64,000 nucleotides of DNA from Mycolicibacterium neoaurum (GCF_036946495.1 NZ_JAQIIX010000002.1:3534001-3598000); one strand, 5' to 3'. Positions 15,149 through 23,734 are shown, counted from the stretch's first letter. The notes: a model not told the origin generated them from the letters alone. A program made the numbers and translations.

Positions 15149-17986
15149 ATGAATGCCAGCAATGGCCAGCGATCGAGAATTGCCCAGCTGATCCGCACGC
15201 TCGCCGTGCCGATCGTGCTGGCCTGGCTCGCGATCGTGGTCGCCACCAATGTGCTGGTCCCGTCCCTGGAAGAGGTCGGCGAGGCCAACACCGTCGGCCT
15301 GAGCGCCCAGGACGCGCCGTCGATGATCGCGATGAAGCGCATCGGCGCCAACTTCAAGGAGTTCGACTCCGATTCCAACGCCATGGTGGTGCTGGAGGGC
15401 GACGAGCCCCTCGGTGATGAGGCGCATCGCTACTACGACGGACTGATCGACAGGTTCGAATCCGACCCGGCCCATATCCAGCATGTGGCTGACTTCTGGG
15501 GTGACACCCTCACCGCTGCGGGTGCGCAGAGCGCCGACGGCAAGTCCGCCTACGTCCAGCTCTATCTGCACGGCAACCAGGGCCAGACGCTGGCCAACGA
15601 ATCGGTGGCCGCCGTCCGCAATATCGTCGCGCAGAACCCGCCGCCGCCCGGCCTGCACGTGTTCGTCACCGGTGGCGCACCGCTGATCTCGGATCAGCAC
15701 CATGCCGGGGACAAGAGCATCTTCCTGGTCACCATGATCACCCTCGGGGTCATCCTGGCGATGCTGCTGATCGTGTACCGATCCATCGGCACCACCATCC
15801 TGATCCTGCTGATGGTGTTCGTCGAACTCGGCGCCGCGCGAGGCATCGTCGCTTTCCTGGCCAACGCCGGGTTCATCGGGCTGTCGACCTTCGCGGTGAA
15901 CCTGCTGACGCTGATGGTCATCGCCGCGGGCACCGACTACGCGATCTTCGCCGTCGGGCGCTACCAGGAGGCTCGCGGCGCAGGCGGGGACCAAGAATCG
16001 GCCTACTACAGCATGTTCGGCGGGACCGCGCATGTGGTGCTGGGCTCCGGGCTGACCATCGCCGGGGCCATGTTGTGCCTGTCGTTCACCCGGTTGCCCT
16101 ACTTCCAGACCATGGGTGTGCCCTGTGCGATCGGCACCCTGGTCGCGGTGTTCGCCGCGTTGACGCTGGGACCCGCGGTCATCGCGATCGGCAGCCGGTT
16201 CGGGCGTTTCGAGCCCAAACGGGCCATCCGGTCGCGGGGCTGGCGACGCATCGGGGTGACGGTGGTGCGCTGGCCAGGACCGGTGTTGGCGGCCACGCTG
16301 GCGTTGGCGCTGATCGGCCTGGTCACCCTGCCCGGCTACAAGACCAATTACGATGCCCGCCGTTACCTGCCCACCGATCTGAAGGCCAACGTCGGATATG
16401 CCGCCGCCGAGCGGCATTTCGGCGCCGCCCGGATGAACCCCGAACTGCTGATGGTGGAAAGCGACCGGGACCTGCGCAACCCGGCGGACTTCCTGGTCAT
16501 CAACAAGATCGCCAAGTCGATCCTGGCCGTGCCCGGCGTCGCGCGTGTACAGACCATCACTCGGCCCAACGGGAAACCGATCGAGCACACCACGATTCCG
16601 TTCATGCTTAGCCAGCAGGGCGCCACCCAGACCATGAACGAGAAGTACCGCGAGGACCAGTTCGCGGACATGTTGCGCCAGGCCGATGATATGCAGACCA
16701 ATATCGAGACGATGGAGCAGATGGCGGCCGTCACCCAACAGATGGCCGATGTCACCCACTCGATGGTCGAGAAGACCGAGAACCTGACCGCCGATACGGC
16801 CGATCTGCGCGACTACATCGCCAATTTCGACGATTTCATGCGTCCGCTGCGCAATTACTTCTACTGGGAGCCGCACTGTTACGACATCCCGGCCTGTTAT
16901 GCGCTGCGCTCGGTGTTCGACACGCTCGACGGAATCGACGTGCTGACAACCGATATCGAGACCGTGCTCCCGGACCTCCAGCATCTGGACACCCTGATGC
17001 CGCAGTTGGCCGAGATCATGCCGCAGAACATCGAGGTACTGAAGAGCACCCGGGAGTCGATGCTGCTGATGTATCAGACCCAGAAGGGCATGCAGGACCA
17101 GGGTTCGGCCATGCAGGAGAACTCGAGCGCCATGGGGGAGGCGTTCGACGATGCCCGCAACGACGACACGTTCTACCTGCCACCGGAGGCCTTCGACAAC
17201 GAGGACTTCAAGCGCGGGATGGACAACTTCATCTCACCGGACGGAAAGTCGGTGCGGTTCATCATCAGTCACGACGGTGACCCGGCCACCCCGGAGGGCA
17301 TCGCCCACGTCGACCCGATCAAACAAGCGGCGCGGGAGGCCATCAAGGGCACGCCATTGGAGGGATCGAAGGTTTTTCTTGCCGGGACCGCGGCCACCTA
17401 CAAGGACATGCACGACGGTGCGCAGTGGGATCTGGTGATCGCCGGAATCGCGGCCTCTGCAATGATTTTCGTGATCATGCTGCTGATCACCCGCAGCCTG
17501 GTGGCGGCGGCCGTCATCGTCGGCACGGTGCTGTTGTCCCTCGGGGCATCCTTCGGCATGTCGGTGCTGCTGTGGCAGCACGTGCTCGGGCTCGAACTGC
17601 ACTGGATGGTGCTGCCGATGTCGGTGATCCTGCTGCTGGCCGTCGGCTCGGATTACAACCTGCTGTTGGTGAGCCGGTTCAAGGAGGAACTGCACGGCGG
17701 GCTGAAGACCGGCATCATCCGCGCGATGGCGGGCACCGGTTCGGTGGTCACCTCGGCGGGGCTGGTGTTCGCTTTCACCATGGCCTCGTTCGCGTTCAGC
17801 GACCTGACGGTGATGGCCCAGGTCGGTACGACGATCGCGCTGGGGCTGTTGTTCGACACCCTGGTGGTGCGCTCGTTCATGACGCCCGCGGTGGCCGCGC
17901 TGCTGGGCCGGTGGTTCTGGTGGCCCAAGATCATCCGGTCGGAGGCCTCCCGGCGCCGGCTTGCCGACAGCGGCATCAGCGTCTGA
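15149..17986 (+). CDS. MmpL-family RND transporter
   Basis: A 945-aa RND-type transporter of the mycobacterial MmpL family. A membrane helix at about 16-36 is followed by a periplasmic domain, a five-helix bundle (about 190-340), helix 7 (about 382-400), a long second periplasmic domain rich in Met/Gln/Asp coiled sequence (about 480-620), and a second helix bundle (760-930). The proton-relay Asp-Tyr pairs are visible at D263-Y264 (AAGTDYAIF) and D835-Y836 (AVGSDYNLL). MmpL proteins export lipids or siderophores using proton-motive force. No mmpS partner is adjacent and the substrate is unknown; it most resembles the MmpL4/5 group. Start ATG at 15149. Confidence 0.92.
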   Translation: MNASNGQRSRIAQLIRTLAVPIVLAWLAIVVATNVLVPSLEEVGEANTVGLSAQDAPSMIAMKRIGANFKEFDSDSNAMVVLEGDEPLGDEAHRYYDGLIDRFESDPAHIQHVADFWGDTLTAAGAQSADGKSAYVQLYLHGNQGQTLANESVAAVRNIVAQNPPPPGLHVFVTGGAPLISDQHHAGDKSIFLVTMITLGVILAMLLIVYRSIGTTILILLMVFVELGAARGIVAFLANAGFIGLSTFAVNLLTLMVIAAGTDYAIFAVGRYQEARGAGGDQESAYYSMFGGTAHVVLGSGLTIAGAMLCLSFTRLPYFQTMGVPCAIGTLVAVFAALTLGPAVIAIGSRFGRFEPKRAIRSRGWRRIGVTVVRWPGPVLAATLALALIGLVTLPGYKTNYDARRYLPTDLKANVGYAAAERHFGAARMNPELLMVESDRDLRNPADFLVINKIAKSILAVPGVARVQTITRPNGKPIEHTTIPFMLSQQGATQTMNEKYREDQFADMLRQADDMQTNIETMEQMAAVTQQMADVTHSMVEKTENLTADTADLRDYIANFDDFMRPLRNYFYWEPHCYDIPACYALRSVFDTLDGIDVLTTDIETVLPDLQHLDTLMPQLAEIMPQNIEVLKSTRESMLLMYQTQKGMQDQGSAMQENSSAMGEAFDDARNDDTFYLPPEAFDNEDFKRGMDNFISPDGKSVRFIISHDGDPATPEGIAHVDPIKQAAREAIKGTPLEGSKVFLAGTAATYKDMHDGAQWDLVIAGIAASAMIFVIMLLITRSLVAAAVIVGTVLLSLGASFGMSVLLWQHVLGLELHWMVLPMSVILLLAVGSDYNLLLVSRFKEELHGGLKTGIIRAMAGTGSVVTSAGLVFAFTMASFAFSDLTVMAQVGTTIALGLLFDTLVVRSFMTPAVAALLGRWFWWPKIIRSEASRRRLADSGISV

Positions 17987-17994
17987 CGATTCCC

Positions 17995-18011
17995 GCTCCG
18001 TGGCGCGGAGC
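17995..18011 (+). terminator. Hairpin after mmpL
   Basis: GCTCCG (17995-18000) and CGGAGC (18006-18011) pair around TGGCG, 8 nt after the mmpL stop. No T-tract follows. A promoter-like TAGGCT for the next gene begins 3 nt later. Confidence 0.4.
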
Positions 18012-18014
18012 CCG

Positions 18015-18020
18015 TAGGCT
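18015..18020 (+). promoter_or_regulatory. Putative -10 box, leaderless SDR gene
   Basis: TAGGCT ends 6 nt before the GTG at 18027 and no ribosome site is visible, the arrangement expected for a leaderless transcript. Confidence 0.35.
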
Positions 18021-18026
18021 ACCTCG

Positions 18027-19457
18027 GTGAACGCGATCGACCCCGACAAGCTGGCCACCTGCCTGCAGGTGCTCGCCGACGTCGAGGGATTACCCCCTGA
18101 GCACCCCGATGCCGTGGCCGTGCGCCGCGCCACCGCCGGGATCTTCAAATCGGTGCGCAAGGCCCGCCGGGCTGCCAAGCGCGATGAGGTGGCCGCCGCC
18201 GACCGCGCCGTCATCGCCGCCACGGCCACCGGCGCGCCCGGGCGCATCGACGACGAGACCGCCGGCCTGCCGCTGGTCTCCGCGACCGTCGGCGCCTCGG
18301 CGGGCACCCTGCTGCGCAGCCGGGCCTGTTATGTCTGCAAGAAGCACCACACCGTCGTCGACGCCTTCTACCACCAGCTCTGTCCCGAGTGTGCGGCGTT
18401 CAACCACGCCAAGCGCGATGCCCGCACCGACCTGTCCGGGCGGCGGGCGCTGCTCACCGGTGGGCGCGCCAAGATCGGCATGTACATCGCGCTGCGGTTG
18501 CTCCGCGACGGGGCGCACACCACCATCACGACCCGTTTTCCCAACGATGCGGTGCGCCGTTTCGCGGCGATGGAGGACAGCGCGGACTGGCTGCACCGGC
18601 TGCGGGTCATCGGTATCGACCTGCGTGACCCGGCTCAGGTCGTCGCGCTGGCCGATACCGTCGCCGCTGCCGGGCCGCTGGACATCCTGATCAACAATGC
18701 CGCCCAGACCGTGCGCCGCTCGCCGGGCTCGTACTCGGCGCTGGTCGAGGCCGAGCGCACCCCGCCGCCGGAGCTGGTTTCGAAGGTGGTCGATGTCATC
18801 TCCTTCGACCGGGTCAGCGACGCGCACCCGGCCGCGCTGACCGGCAGCCTCGGTGAGCACCAGACCCCGCATGCACTCACCCAGCTGGCGCTGGCCGCCC
18901 GCAGCGCCTCCCCGGAGCGAATCGCCGCGGGCACCGCCATCGACGCCGGCGGGTTGCTGCCGGATACCGCGTCGGTGAACAGCTGGACCCAGCATGTCGA
19001 CGAGATCGACGCGATGGAACTGCTCGAGGTGCAGCTGTGCAACCAGACCGCACCGTTCATCCTGGTCAGCCGGTTGCGTCCGGCGATGGCGGCGGCCGCG
19101 GCGCGGCGCAAGTACGTCGTCAACGTCTCGGCGATGGAAGGTCAGTTCGGCCGCAAGTACAAGGGGCCGGGCCACCCGCACACCAATATGGCCAAGGCTG
19201 CGCTGAACATGCTCACCCGCACCAGCGCCGCCGAGATGCTGGAGACCGACGGCATCCTGATGACCGCGGTCGACACCGGCTGGATCACCGACGAGCGACC
19301 GCACCCGACCAAGCTCCGGCTGGCCGAGGAGGGCTTCCACGCCCCGCTCGACCTGGTCGACGGTGCCGCCCGGGTGTATGACCCGATCGTGCGGGGCGAG
19401 GCCGGTGAGGACCTCTACGGTTGTTTCCTCAAGGATTACGCCAAGGCCGACTGGTAA
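18027..19457 (+). CDS. Zinc-ribbon SDR-type oxidoreductase with atypical active site
   Basis: A 476-aa protein in three parts: a helical Lys/Arg-rich N-terminal region (1-95), a zinc ribbon with C101-x2-C104 and C119-x2-C122, and a short-chain dehydrogenase/reductase domain (about 135-470). The SDR nucleotide motif is TGGRAKIG (144-151), followed by NNAAQ. The expected catalytic YxxxK reads TNMAK (in HTNMAKAALNM), so Thr replaces the usual Tyr, while the preceding Ser (NVSAMEG) is kept. It may therefore bind NAD(P) without ordinary SDR chemistry. GTG start, apparently leaderless. It converges with the next SDR, 1 nt between stops. Confidence 0.85.
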   Translation: MNAIDPDKLATCLQVLADVEGLPPEHPDAVAVRRATAGIFKSVRKARRAAKRDEVAAADRAVIAATATGAPGRIDDETAGLPLVSATVGASAGTLLRSRACYVCKKHHTVVDAFYHQLCPECAAFNHAKRDARTDLSGRRALLTGGRAKIGMYIALRLLRDGAHTTITTRFPNDAVRRFAAMEDSADWLHRLRVIGIDLRDPAQVVALADTVAAAGPLDILINNAAQTVRRSPGSYSALVEAERTPPPELVSKVVDVISFDRVSDAHPAALTGSLGEHQTPHALTQLALAARSASPERIAAGTAIDAGGLLPDTASVNSWTQHVDEIDAMELLEVQLCNQTAPFILVSRLRPAMAAAAARRKYVVNVSAMEGQFGRKYKGPGHPHTNMAKAALNMLTRTSAAEMLETDGILMTAVDTGWITDERPHPTKLRLAEEGFHAPLDLVDGAARVYDPIVRGEAGEDLYGCFLKDYAKADW

Positions 19458-19458
19458 C

Positions 19459-20208
19459 TCAGATCTGCAGCTTCCCGCCGTGCACCGCCAGTTCGGCGCC
19501 GGTCATATAACTGCTCTGCTGCGAGGCCAAAAACAGTACGGCCGAAGCGATTTCGTCGACGTGGCCGAGGCGGTGCAGCACCACGCCGGCGGCCAGACCG
19601 TCCAACAGCGCCTTCTCCTGCTCGGCGTCGGCGGCTAATCCGGTCAGCCCGGGGGTCTCGATGGGGCCTGGGACGATGGTGTTGACCCGGATGTTGCGGT
19701 CGGCCAGTTCGGCGGCCCAGGTGCGTCCCAGTGAGCGGATGGCCGCCTTGGACGCCGCGTAGAGGCCGAAGCTGGGGGTTGCTTCGGTGGCGGCCGTCGA
19801 TCCGGTCAGGATGACCGATGCGCCGTCGTTGAGCAGAGGCAGCATCTTTTGGACGGTGAACACCGTGCCGGCGACGTTGCGATCGAAGTTGTCGCGGTAG
19901 TGCTGTTCGGTCACCTCGGCCAGCGTCGCGAAGTCACCACCACCGGCGTTGGCGTAGAGCACGTCCAGCCCATGGCCGGCCGCGGTGATGGCATCGGCGA
20001 GAACGTCGAGGTCGGCGATGTTGCTGATATCGCCCTGCACCGCGTGGGCGCGTGGGCCGATGGCGGCGACGGCCTCGTCGAGACGGGTGCGGTCGCGTCC
20101 GGTGATGAACACTTCGGCGCCCTCGGCGGCGAATCGCTTGGCGCCGGCCAGGCCGATGCCGGAGGTGCCGCCGGTCACCAGGGCTGTCTTGCCGTCGAGC
20201 TGTCCCAT
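19459..20208 (-). CDS. Short-chain dehydrogenase/reductase
   Basis: A 249-aa classical SDR. It has the cofactor motif TGGTSGIG (about 13-20), NAGG, the catalytic Ser (TGSTAATEA), YAASK (Y-x3-K) and the PGPIETPG loop. An acidic/basic selection residue (GRDRTR) after beta-2 suggests NADP(H) preference. It is the distal gene of a likely MarR-SnoaL-SDR group on the minus strand, each gene after the first having its own GTGATnnATCAC palindrome upstream. Substrate unknown; such groups often detoxify quinones or carbonyls. Confidence 0.88.
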   Translation of the reverse strand: MGQLDGKTALVTGGTSGIGLAGAKRFAAEGAEVFITGRDRTRLDEAVAAIGPRAHAVQGDISNIADLDVLADAITAAGHGLDVLYANAGGGDFATLAEVTEQHYRDNFDRNVAGTVFTVQKMLPLLNDGASVILTGSTAATEATPSFGLYAASKAAIRSLGRTWAAELADRNIRVNTIVPGPIETPGLTGLAADAEQEKALLDGLAAGVVLHRLGHVDEIASAVLFLASQQSSYMTGAELAVHGGKLQI

Positions 20209-20251
20209 GATCGTTCCTTTCGTCGAAGTGCTACGACGACTGGAACGTTAA

Positions 20252-20263
20252 GTGATGTATCAC
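20252..20263 (-). promoter_or_regulatory. Operator-like palindrome upstream of the SDR gene
   Basis: GTGAT-GT-ATCAC, 44 nt before the SDR start and directly after the SnoaL stop. It is the same motif as the perfect site at 20652-20665. Binding by the neighbouring MarR protein is inferred. Confidence 0.55.
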
Positions 20264-20635
20264 CTATTCCGCGGGTGGTCCTGTCAACACCGTCCACAGG
20301 TCGGTGATGCGCTCGTCGGCGATCAGGGCGACGTCGAATCCGGTCATCACGGCGACATCGTCCTCATCGCGGCGCACCTCCCAGGCCAGGAAGCCGAAGC
20401 CGCGGGTCTGTCGGACCGGACCGGCCGCGGCGAAGTGCATACCGGCCAGACCCGCTTGCAATTGGGCCGCTTTGTCATTCAGGGCATCGTGGCCGGTGAC
20501 CACACCCTCGTCATCGGTCCAGCGGACTTCGTCGGCGTAGGTGGCGGCGATGGCGTCGGTGCGCGCCTGTGGGTCACGCTGGTTGAAGACGGCGAGCAGG
20601 TTCGCCTGCATCAGGTCGCTGACGGTATCGCTCAT
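20264..20635 (-). CDS. SnoaL-like/NTF2-fold protein
   Basis: A 123-aa protein with the cone-shaped SnoaL/NTF2-like fold pattern: N-terminal helix (MQANLLAVFNQRDPQARTDAIAATYADEVRW) with the Y-x-D-x-V-x-W segment, a central GHDALNDKAAQLQ helix, and a beta sheet ending in GFDVALIADERITDLWTVL. Members include polyketide cyclases, isomerases and binding proteins; the function here is unknown. Start ATG with GAGGAGG about 5 nt upstream. It lies between a MarR gene (33-nt gap) and an SDR (55-nt gap) on the same strand, with a palindromic operator in each gap. Confidence 0.82.
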   Translation of the reverse strand: MSDTVSDLMQANLLAVFNQRDPQARTDAIAATYADEVRWTDDEGVVTGHDALNDKAAQLQAGLAGMHFAAAGPVRQTRGFGFLAWEVRRDEDDVAVMTGFDVALIADERITDLWTVLTGPPAE

Positions 20636-20651
20636 CGGGGCCTCCTCATTG

Positions 20652-20665
20652 GGTGATCAATCACC
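20652..20665 (-). promoter_or_regulatory. Perfect operator-like palindrome upstream of the SnoaL gene
   Basis: GGTGAT-CA-ATCACC is a perfect 14-bp palindrome in the gap between the MarR stop and the SnoaL start. A near copy sits at 20252-20263 before the SDR. Two copies of one motif in adjacent gaps of a MarR-led cluster make a regulatory role likely. Confidence 0.6.
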
Positions 20666-20668
20666 ATC

Positions 20669-21175
20669 TTATTGCGGTGATGGGGGCAGCGAGCTGTTCA
20701 GATTGAGATTGACGTGGATATGTTCCAAAGCGGTGGTGAACGGCGCCAGCAGGGGAGCGGGCAGCGCATCGAAGAACAATTGGCGCACCAGGTCGACATG
20801 CGCGGGTGCGGCCGCCTCGATGGCCGCGCGGCCTTGGGCGGTCAGCACCACGTTCGTGGTGCGGGCATCTTCGGCGCCGGTTTCGCGGCGGGTCAATCCG
20901 CGTTGCTCCATCCGCCGCAACTGATGAGACACCCGGCTGCGCTCCCAGCCGATATGGGCGGCCAGATCGCCCACCCGCATGCCGTCCTCGGCGCCGCTGA
21001 GAGCCACCAGCACGTGGTAGTCCGACAGCGACAGCCCGGAGTCGGCCTGCAGCTGCCGGTTCATCTCGTAGTCCATCCGCAGCTGGACGCGCATGAAGGC
21101 GACCCAGGCGCGCTGCTGTTCCGGGGTCAGCCATGCCGGACGGCCGTTTCGTGAGGTGTCCCGCTTCGTCGCCAC
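20669..21175 (-). CDS. MarR-family transcriptional regulator
   Basis: A 168-aa winged-helix regulator. The HTH is LSLSDYHVLVALSGAEDGMRVGDLAAHIGWERSRVSHQLRRMEQRGL by position about 45-90, followed by the wing TGAEDARTTNVVLTAQG. MarR proteins usually repress and are released by small phenolic or oxidising ligands. I chose GTG at 21175 (VATKRDTSRNG); a GTG at 21202 would add nine residues. It heads the MarR-SnoaL-SDR group and is divergent from the diiron/reductase pair (about 100 nt between starts), so it may control both directions. No GTGATnnATCAC site was seen in front of the MarR gene itself. Confidence 0.85.
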   Translation of the reverse strand: MATKRDTSRNGRPAWLTPEQQRAWVAFMRVQLRMDYEMNRQLQADSGLSLSDYHVLVALSGAEDGMRVGDLAAHIGWERSRVSHQLRRMEQRGLTRRETGAEDARTTNVVLTAQGRAAIEAAAPAHVDLVRQLFFDALPAPLLAPFTTALEHIHVNLNLNSSLPPSPQ

Positions 21176-21278
21176 GCCGCAGAGTATGCCGCCCCAGGTC
21201 ACGGCTCGGGAGTATCCGGTACGCGCAGCGTTTGCTCGCTGATGTTTCAGTTACAAGATCAACGGGCAGCATGGTGTG

Positions 21279-22184
21279 ATGCCTGAAATCCGCGCCAACC
21301 TGAGCGCGGCCGATGCGTTTGCCCCGGATGAGATCGCGTTGCGTCCGCGAAATGTCCAGTTCGATTGGTCGACGCCTCCGCTGCACTGGATACCCGGCGA
21401 TCCGTACGCCTCGCACTCGGCCACCGCCCTCAACCTGCTGTTGCCGGTCGCCGAGCGCTGGTTCAGCAAACTGTTGGCCGATGCGCTGGAGTATGTCCGC
21501 GATGATCACCTGCGTGAGGAGATCATCGGCTTCATTGGGCAGGAGGCCGTGCACGCCAAGACCCACGACGAGGTGCTCGTCGAATATCTGCGCCGGCACG
21601 GGATCGATCCCGAACCATTCCTGGTCCAGCTGGAGTGGGTGGTCTCGCAGTACGACCAGCGGTTGGCGCGCGCCAGTGCGGCCGATCGGCGCAAGGCGAT
21701 CGCCTCGGGCACGCACGCCCTGAGCGCGGCCGAACACTTCACCGGTGTGCTCGGGTCGTGGGCGCTGAACAACAACTGGGATGAGCTCGATGTCGATCCG
21801 ATCCTGTCGGATCTCTACCGCTGGCACGGTGCCGAAGAGGTCGAGCACCGCCATGTGTCCTACAACGTGGCCAAGTACTTCGGTATGGACTACATCGCCC
21901 AGGCCGCGGCCGGACTGATGGTCAGTGCGGCGCTGCCGATCGTATTGTTGCGCGGTCTGAAGTTCATCGTCCGTGCCGACCCGTCGCTGCCGAATCTCGG
22001 CTATGCACGCATCATCTGGAAGCTGCGTAAGTCGGCGAAGTCCGGGGCCGTCCCCGGTCTCGGTTTCTGGGTCCGTTCGGGTTTGACCTTGCTCAAGCGC
22101 GAATACAACCCGGCCGATGAGGGCAGCACGGCGCAAGCCGTGGCGTATCTGGCCAGTTCCCCGGCAGCGCGCGCCTTTTCATGA
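21279..22184 (+). CDS. Ferritin-like metal-dependent hydrolase family protein (PF10118 type)
   Basis: A 301-aa protein of the family annotated as predicted metal-dependent hydrolase. Helical segments carry GQEAVHAKTH, SAAEHFTGVL and WHGAEEVEHRHVSY, giving repeated ExxH and EH pairs like those that bind two irons in ferritin-like oxygenases. A hydrophobic stretch (MVSAALPIVLLRGLKFIV, about 210-227) may be a membrane or membrane-surface segment. Start ATG at 21279; a GTG directly before it is possible. It overlaps the following reductase by 4 nt (ATGA), which suggests that the pair forms an oxygenase and its electron donor; the family name hydrolase may thus mislead. Confidence 0.8.
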   Translation: MPEIRANLSAADAFAPDEIALRPRNVQFDWSTPPLHWIPGDPYASHSATALNLLLPVAERWFSKLLADALEYVRDDHLREEIIGFIGQEAVHAKTHDEVLVEYLRRHGIDPEPFLVQLEWVVSQYDQRLARASAADRRKAIASGTHALSAAEHFTGVLGSWALNNNWDELDVDPILSDLYRWHGAEEVEHRHVSYNVAKYFGMDYIAQAAAGLMVSAALPIVLLRGLKFIVRADPSLPNLGYARIIWKLRKSAKSGAVPGLGFWVRSGLTLLKREYNPADEGSTAQAVAYLASSPAARAFS

Positions 22185-23296
22185 GTCGAGTGTCGCGGTT
22201 GCTGCGACCGTACAGCGGTGAGCCGCCGCCCGGGTTGTATCGATCGACCTCGGACTGGCTGATCCGCATCGCCGGTGCAGCGGTACCGCACTTCCTCTCG
22301 GTGGTCATGCGGCTGACCGCCGATGAGGATCTGCCCGAGCTGCCCGCGGCGGTGAACCGCCGGACCATGCGGGTGCTCGCGCGCGATATCGTCGCCCGCG
22401 ACCCCGAGGTGGTGGCGTTGACGTTGGCTGCCGCCGACGGTGAGCCGTTGCGGGGGTGGCATGCCGGCGCGCATATCGACGTGTACCTGCCGTCGGGACG
22501 GACGAGGCAATACTCGCTGTGCGGCGACCCTGACAAGGTGGACGAATACCGGATCGCGGTGCGGCACAACGCCGACGGTCTCGGAGGATCGGTCGAGATA
22601 CATCAGCTGGCGGTGGGGCAGGAGCTCGAGGTCAGCGTACCGCGCAACGCCTTCCTGATGCCGCTGCCCGGCTCCGGATCGCGTGCCGCGCGACTGCGCT
22701 TCATTGCCGGCGGCATCGGCATCACCCCGATCCTGCCGATGGTCCGGTTGGCCGAGCAGCAGGGGGTGCCGTGGACGCTGCGCTACACCGGGCGGTCGCT
22801 GGACAGTCTGCCGTTCCTCGATGAGCTGGCAGCCTTCGGCGACAAGGTGACCGTGCGCACCGATGATGCCGGATTGCCCACCGCAGCTGATCTTCTCGAC
22901 GGCGTGGACGGGTCCACCGCCGTCTACGCCTGCGGGCCGCCTCCGATGATGGAGATGGTCGGGCTCGCGTTGCCGATCGGCACCGAACTGCATGTCGAAC
23001 GATTCTCCCCGCTACCTGTGGTGGACGGGGCGCCCTTCGAGCTGGCGCTGTGCAGCGGCGAAATCGTTGCGGTGCCGGCGAACCAGAGCACGCTGGCGGC
23101 GCTGCGGCAGAGCCGGCCGGATGTCAGTTACTCGTGCCAGCAAGGTTTCTGCGGGACCTGTGTGCAGCGGGTGACGTCCGGCGAGGTGGAGCACCGCGAC
23201 GTTGTTCTCACCGACGCTCAGCGGGCGGCCGGCGATATGCTGGTCTGTGTGTCGCGGGCACGGTTTCCTGGCGAGCGGCTGACGCTGGACCTGTAG
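22181..23296 (+). CDS. Ferredoxin-fused flavin oxidoreductase (PDR/VanB type)
   Basis: A 371-aa protein with three modules: flavin-binding barrel (about 60-160, RQYSLCGD), NAD-binding domain (FIAGGIGITPILPM and YACGPPPMM) and a C-terminal plant-type [2Fe-2S] ferredoxin (SCQQGFCGTC and a later VCVSRA, supplying C-x4-C-x2-C...C). This order is typical of phthalate-dioxygenase-reductase and VanB-like enzymes that pass electrons from NADH to an oxygenase. The N-terminal 60 residues are extra. It is translationally coupled to the upstream diiron-like protein, its likely electron acceptor. Confidence 0.9.
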   Translation: MSRVSRLLRPYSGEPPPGLYRSTSDWLIRIAGAAVPHFLSVVMRLTADEDLPELPAAVNRRTMRVLARDIVARDPEVVALTLAAADGEPLRGWHAGAHIDVYLPSGRTRQYSLCGDPDKVDEYRIAVRHNADGLGGSVEIHQLAVGQELEVSVPRNAFLMPLPGSGSRAARLRFIAGGIGITPILPMVRLAEQQGVPWTLRYTGRSLDSLPFLDELAAFGDKVTVRTDDAGLPTAADLLDGVDGSTAVYACGPPPMMEMVGLALPIGTELHVERFSPLPVVDGAPFELALCSGEIVAVPANQSTLAALRQSRPDVSYSCQQGFCGTCVQRVTSGEVEHRDVVLTDAQRAAGDMLVCVSRARFPGERLTLDL

Positions 23297-23548
23297 TTAC
23301 GGCGTCAGTTCCGTGCCCGCGGTCAGCAGCACCAGCAGGAGATCGCGGGCGTCAGCGTTATCCGGCTCGTCGAAGAGCCGATCGCAGGCCTTCTGCACCA
23401 TTCGCTGCCAATTGTCATGGGCCACAACGCGGTGATGGTCGACGATACCGAGAGTCGTGCGAAGCTGATCGAACGCCTCCGCATTGTGCGGATCGCGGTA
23501 CAGGAGATCGCATATCGACTGGATCTGCTCCCGCAGAGCGGAATTCAT
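23297..23548 (-). CDS. Small hypothetical helical protein
   Basis: An 83-aa soluble protein, predicted mostly helical (NSALREQIQSICDLLYRDPHNAEAF by position 2-26), with aspartate/asparagine-rich loops and no motif that I recognise. The start ATG at 23548 is the best of several; the frame continues upstream with Arg-rich sequence, and the ribosome site is weak. It is convergent with the reductase (adjacent stops) and divergent from the TetR gene. Codon use resembles the neighbouring genes, which supports a real gene. Confidence 0.6.
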   Translation of the reverse strand: MNSALREQIQSICDLLYRDPHNAEAFDQLRTTLGIVDHHRVVAHDNWQRMVQKACDRLFDEPDNADARDLLLVLLTAGTELTP

Positions 23549-23658
23549 GTCCAACTCTGGATTAGATTTGCCGAGACGCGCCCGGCGCGAGCAATTGCCT
23601 GCTGATGAACCATGTCTTCGGATACGTCCGAATCGCCCCCGCGATGAACCATATGTGC

Positions 23659-23687
23659 ATATTGCAGTACCCCACGCTGATATTGCA
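23659..23687. repeat. Spaced direct repeats upstream of tetR
   Basis: ATATTGCA occurs at 23659-23666 and 23680-23687, 21 nt apart, or two helical turns. A second pair, GATGAACCAT, lies at 23604-23613 and 23643-23652. The whole gap (23549-23734) is AT-richer than its surroundings. These could bind the adjacent TetR protein. Confidence 0.4.
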
Positions 23688-23734
23688 AGGCTGGACACTT
23701 GTATGGTTTAGCCGCATTGCTGTATTGTCAGCCG

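Noticed and set aside
15107..16984. 625-aa minus-strand frame opposite mmpL
   Set aside because: Pure antisense of a full-length transporter.
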